DNA of 64,000 nt from Branchiostoma lanceolatum (taxonomy: Eukaryota; Chordata; Leptocardii; Amphioxiformes; Branchiostomatidae), in contig NC_089736.1 of NCBI RefSeq assembly GCF_035083965.1, positions 7,257,501 to 7,321,500 of the forward strand, written 5' to 3'. The notes beneath the pieces are model-generated. The model was not told the DNA's origin. It searched no databases and worked only from the letters and a program-made list of their open reading frames with translations. Positions within the stretch are counted from its first letter, which is position 1; each line of letters opens with the position of its first letter. Below, one piece after another: positions 61,601 to 64,000 of this stretch. Position numbers and translations under genes: made by a program.

Positions 61601-64000
61601 GCGGAATGTCTCCTATAGGGTTCAGACATTCAAAGATCTTCTGGTTGTAGTTCTCCCCCTGTAGGAGGTCAAGTGGGGTCAAGTCCAGACGGTAGGTCAC
61701 GGGAATGGCACCTCCGTTGTATAGCTCGTAGACCTGTGGGGAAAGAACATTTTAGTATTTTCTCATTAATTATGCAAATTAGGTCTTCATTTGCATAACT
61801 TTTATCTATCAATGTCCCTCTATTTCTCAGTTTTAAAAACGGCACATAGAAATTTATCACTGCATTGTATAATGATTTGGTAGGACCTCATTTTAGCTAT
61901 TTTAGAGTGGTACGTTAAGTGCTAGGCTTTACTATACTGTGATATTTGGTGAAAAAAAATTAACAATTTGAATTTATTGCAATTTCCATCAAACTCATTT
62001 AAGTACCAAAAAACAGTTTTTCAGCACCAAGGTCAAGAACAGGAAGATACGGTAAATCTTGAAATGTTTGTGGCGGTTTTATCTTTGCAGTTTTAGTGGT
62101 GATCACTCCACAGCGAAATCTTAACACCATGAATATAAATTTCCATAGTATTGCTACTGTACAACAGAATTGCAACTGCAATCTTAAGACACAGTGAAAG
62201 CCTCTCTTCCCCTCTTGAATCAAGCCCATGCAAAAATAAATAGATTCACAGTACTGTGAATAAAGAGGTTTTTGAATAGGAGCAAGGAACCTTCCTGCTC
62301 CACGTGCCACTTAAGGCACTACAAGGTTCTGAATGAATGAACCCCTCCCAAACTTCAGAATGGACTAGCCCTGACCTGTTTCGGAGGGAATGTTGCTCCA
62401 ACAGGAACGGGAGCGAACATGTGCTTGCTGCTGGGGAAGTGCACGTATTTCCTCTCCGGGTCGACCGTCACGCCGACAAAGTTCAGCAGAATCTCGCGCC
62501 CTCGCATCAACTTGAACAGCACAGGCAGTCTGTCTGTACCCACCATATCATGGCTGTGGGGAACAAAACAGTAGGATTAAAACTCTGTATTGCTTCGTAT
62601 CTTTGCTTCATACAATTATTTCTGAATACCCAAATGTTCCTAGAGCAAAGATATGTATTTTGATTTGAATTCTAGTTGGTCTCCTGTCAAATAGCAGGAT
62701 CAAAACACTATTTCTACCTATCTTTGCCTCATACATTTCTCAATACCCAAACATTCCTAGAATAACAAAATGCCTTTTGATTTGAACTTTACTTGGTCTC
62801 CTGTACGTCAAACTATGGTGTGAGATCATGAGAAAGATTTGAGCAAAAAGAAACACAATCATGAGACCTATCTTAGAAAAGTAAATGGGATGTTGACATA
62901 CAGCATATATCTTGAAAAGCCTTAGACTAAACAGTTACAGCAACATTCTGGACTTAACCATCAGCACTCTGAAGTAGCCATTTGGCACCCAATTCCCTAT
63001 TGGTTACATATTTAGGTAGCAGGGAGAAGGTTAACTACAAAGAATCCCTTTCCTTTCTGTAGACGATTCCCCTCACCTGTAAGTGAATGTGACAGTCTGG
63101 GTCTGTCCTGGGTCGAGTCGTCCCTTCTTGGGTTTGACGGAGAAGAGTCTGTTGTCTGTGACCCTCATCTGGTGTAGCTCCTCCTCATCAAACTCCCCCG
63201 TCTCCGCCCAGTACTCCAGCTCCAGCTGCAGGTCCACAGGGAACAGGAAGGCCCTGGGAAAGAGAACAGAATCTTTGTTATTGTTACAGGGAACAGGAAG
63301 GCCCTGGGAAAGAGAACAGAATCTTTGTTATTGTTACAGGGAACAGGAAAGCCCTGGGAAAGAGAACAGGATTTCTGTTATTGTTGTTGTTGTTGTTGTT
63401 GTTGTGGCAAAGAGATGTCTATGCCCTTGATGATTGATTGAACTGTGTTTTGTGGCACTTACATCATACTTTGCTATCACATCATGCAAAGGGACGGAAA
63501 AGCCCCCATTTCTTCATTATTGGTTAGAGAAGAAGATGGCCATATTAATACATTTTACAAAAGAGAATGTTTTTCACTGAACAAGAAGGGGTCATAAGAA
63601 AATTATGAGGACACAAAAAGAATAAAAGATAAAATGACATAGATCTCAAAAGGTCTAATACATGTATACGTATTGAATTACATGCACTCTGTGTTTGTGA
63701 TTTTGGTTATCCACAGATAACATTTTCTTTCCTGTCTGTTTTAACATTAGACTAAAGCAACATGCTCATTGGCAAGATTTTCTTTGGGAAGTGTTTTGTA
63801 GATTCTGGTGACAAATTGTGGAATTTCAAACCCCTGGGGTGGTTAAAGACGATTTCAATATTGAGATTCTGTTCTCTGCACTCTGTGCTATATCAGAATT
63901 GGCAAATAGTAAAACTTGTATAACAACTGACTGATAAAAATCCATTCTCACCATTCAGAAGTGACAGTGCCAGTGTTTTCCAACAGTAGATCCACCACGC
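55698..64000 (-). CDS. CFAP65: CFAP65 (CCDC108)-like cilia protein, C-terminal part; continues beyond window
   Basis: Thirteen minus-strand exons: 64000-63952 (cut), 63253-63077, 62553-62376, 61733-61542, 61300-61171, 60752-60580, 60215-60054, 59506-59324, 58623-58439, 58158-58018, 57363-57150, 56729-56599, 56007-55698. All phases agree, giving about 741 residues of a protein near 1,900 in mammals. The first seven exons encode immunoglobulin-like MSP/ASH/Hydin-type beta domains ([73 protein letters not shown]). Next comes a charged stretch ([20 protein letters not shown] then EFTITE), an acidic low-complexity part, and a tail with [14 protein letters not shown] and TQKTG repeats. CFAP65 sits in the axonemal central apparatus and is needed for sperm flagella. 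The order of domains and EFTITE phrase point to CFAP65 rather than HYDIN or CFAP47, from memory. It ends tail to tail with the right cyclin-O-like gene. Confidence 0.72.
56440..56575. repeat. repeat copy related to 38790-38990
   Basis: Contains TTACAACATTGATACCAATG, CAAATCCAGTATTTG and CCGAACACCCGTATCGA, matching 38790-38990 in order. It lies in the last intron of the CFAP65-like gene, just 3' (on the minus strand) of exon 56729-56599. Confidence 0.5.
57425..57660 (-). mobile_element. tRNA-derived SINE-like element, minus orientation
   Basis: Shares CATACTCTTTCCCAAATACT, CACACAACTTTGTGCAA and GACTCGGCCGGGGATCAAA (B-box side) with the reverse complement of 54285-54600. It lies in an intron of the CFAP65-like gene. 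Confidence 0.55.
57766..57997. repeat. 232-bp element with TACTGTAATTC / GAATTACAGTA inverted ends
   Basis: The termini TACTGTAATTC and GAATTACAGTA are inverted, with inner phrases such as TTCACGGT and ACCGTGAA repeatedly mirrored. Homologous to 11841-12008. It ends 21 bases from exon 58158-58018. Confidence 0.65.
58795..58990 (-). mobile_element. decayed SINE copy of the 54285 family
   Basis: CCACACAACTTTGTGCAAG, GCAGTGCCCATCTCTGATTT and CATACTCTTTCCAAAATGCT match the body of the other copies; the tRNA-like end is degraded. Located in a CFAP65-like gene intron. Confidence 0.45.
59640..59790. repeat. interspersed repeat with AAGTGCCTTTCTCAAGGGCA core
   Basis: Core identical to 13215-13234 and followed by a similar ACACTGACAC-type end. 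Located in an intron of the CFAP65-like gene. Confidence 0.45.
62045..62260. repeat. GTGGCGGTTTTA repeat copy
   Basis: TTGAAATGTTTGTGGCGGTT at one side and AATAAATAGATTCACAGTAC at the other, with TTGCTACTGTACAACAG in the middle as in the 54815 copy (TTGCTACTGCAAACTT). It is a diverged member of the 27665 family in a CFAP65-like intron. Confidence 0.4.
63241..63390. repeat. three tandem 50-bp units duplicating a splice acceptor of the CFAP65-like gene
   Basis: The unit starting GAACAGGAAGGCCCTGGGAA and ending GTTATTGTTACAGG occurs at 63241-63290 and 63291-63340, with a partial diverged third unit at 63341. On the minus strand each unit contains CTCTTTCCCAG followed by the exon start GGCCTTCCTGTTCCCT. 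In the two intronic units this is followed by GTAACA, so each looks like a 16-base micro-exon. A (GTT)n run at 63381-63401 follows. Confidence 0.8.

Overview
The window reads as nuclear DNA of a lancelet (Branchiostoma type). This rests on intron-rich animal genes with GT-AG splicing, a deuterostome gene set, dense short foldback and MITE-like repeats, and an LRR receptor whose tail carries an EIPDEYY/YQNT-type tyrosine repeat that I associate with lancelets from memory. No prokaryotic, viral or LTR-element genes were recognised. Exon boundaries below were read by hand from splice sites, reading-frame continuity and, where available, paralogue comparison.

Layout. (1) 1.2-7.0 kb: two tandem + strand HTATIP2/TIP30-like atypical short-chain dehydrogenase genes. 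The second carries a 136-bp MITE exactly at a splice donor and has lost the YxxxK tyrosine. (2) 9.4-17.2 kb, - strand: a ZNF148/ZNF281 (ZBP-89) type C2H2 zinc-finger gene with eight coding exons; a GC-rich, CpG-containing stretch at 19.4-20.2 kb is its likely promoter. (3) 22.1-24.6 kb, +: a single-exon leucine-rich-repeat transmembrane receptor with repeated YxN and YxxI motifs in its tail. (4) 26.0-28.8 kb, -: a third HTATIP2-like gene with an extra first exon encoding a membrane anchor. (5) 31.6-35.2 kb, +: a cGAS/Mab-21-like nucleotidyltransferase-fold gene with a small basic N terminus built from two tiny exons. (6) 36.2-40.3 kb, -: an ATP-grasp ligase-like gene of eight exons. (7) 41.7-44.6 kb, -: a second, more divergent Mab-21-like gene. 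(8) 45.7-53.8 kb: an 8-kb inverted duplication carrying two complete, divergently transcribed cyclin-O-like genes, each with a consensus E2F site upstream. (9) 55.7 kb to the window end, -: the 3' thirteen exons of a CFAP65 (CCDC108)-like ciliary gene.

How they might work together. Cyclin O (multiciliogenesis) and CFAP65 (axoneme) are both ciliary genes and lie side by side. The two Mab-21/cGAS-like genes bracket an ATP-grasp gene. That neighbourhood, with the LRR receptor 10 kb away, is the part most worth examining as a possible signalling or immune module, although nothing in the sequence proves a joint function. A recurrent oddity is the tandem duplication of short segments that span an exon-intron junction, seen at three independent places.
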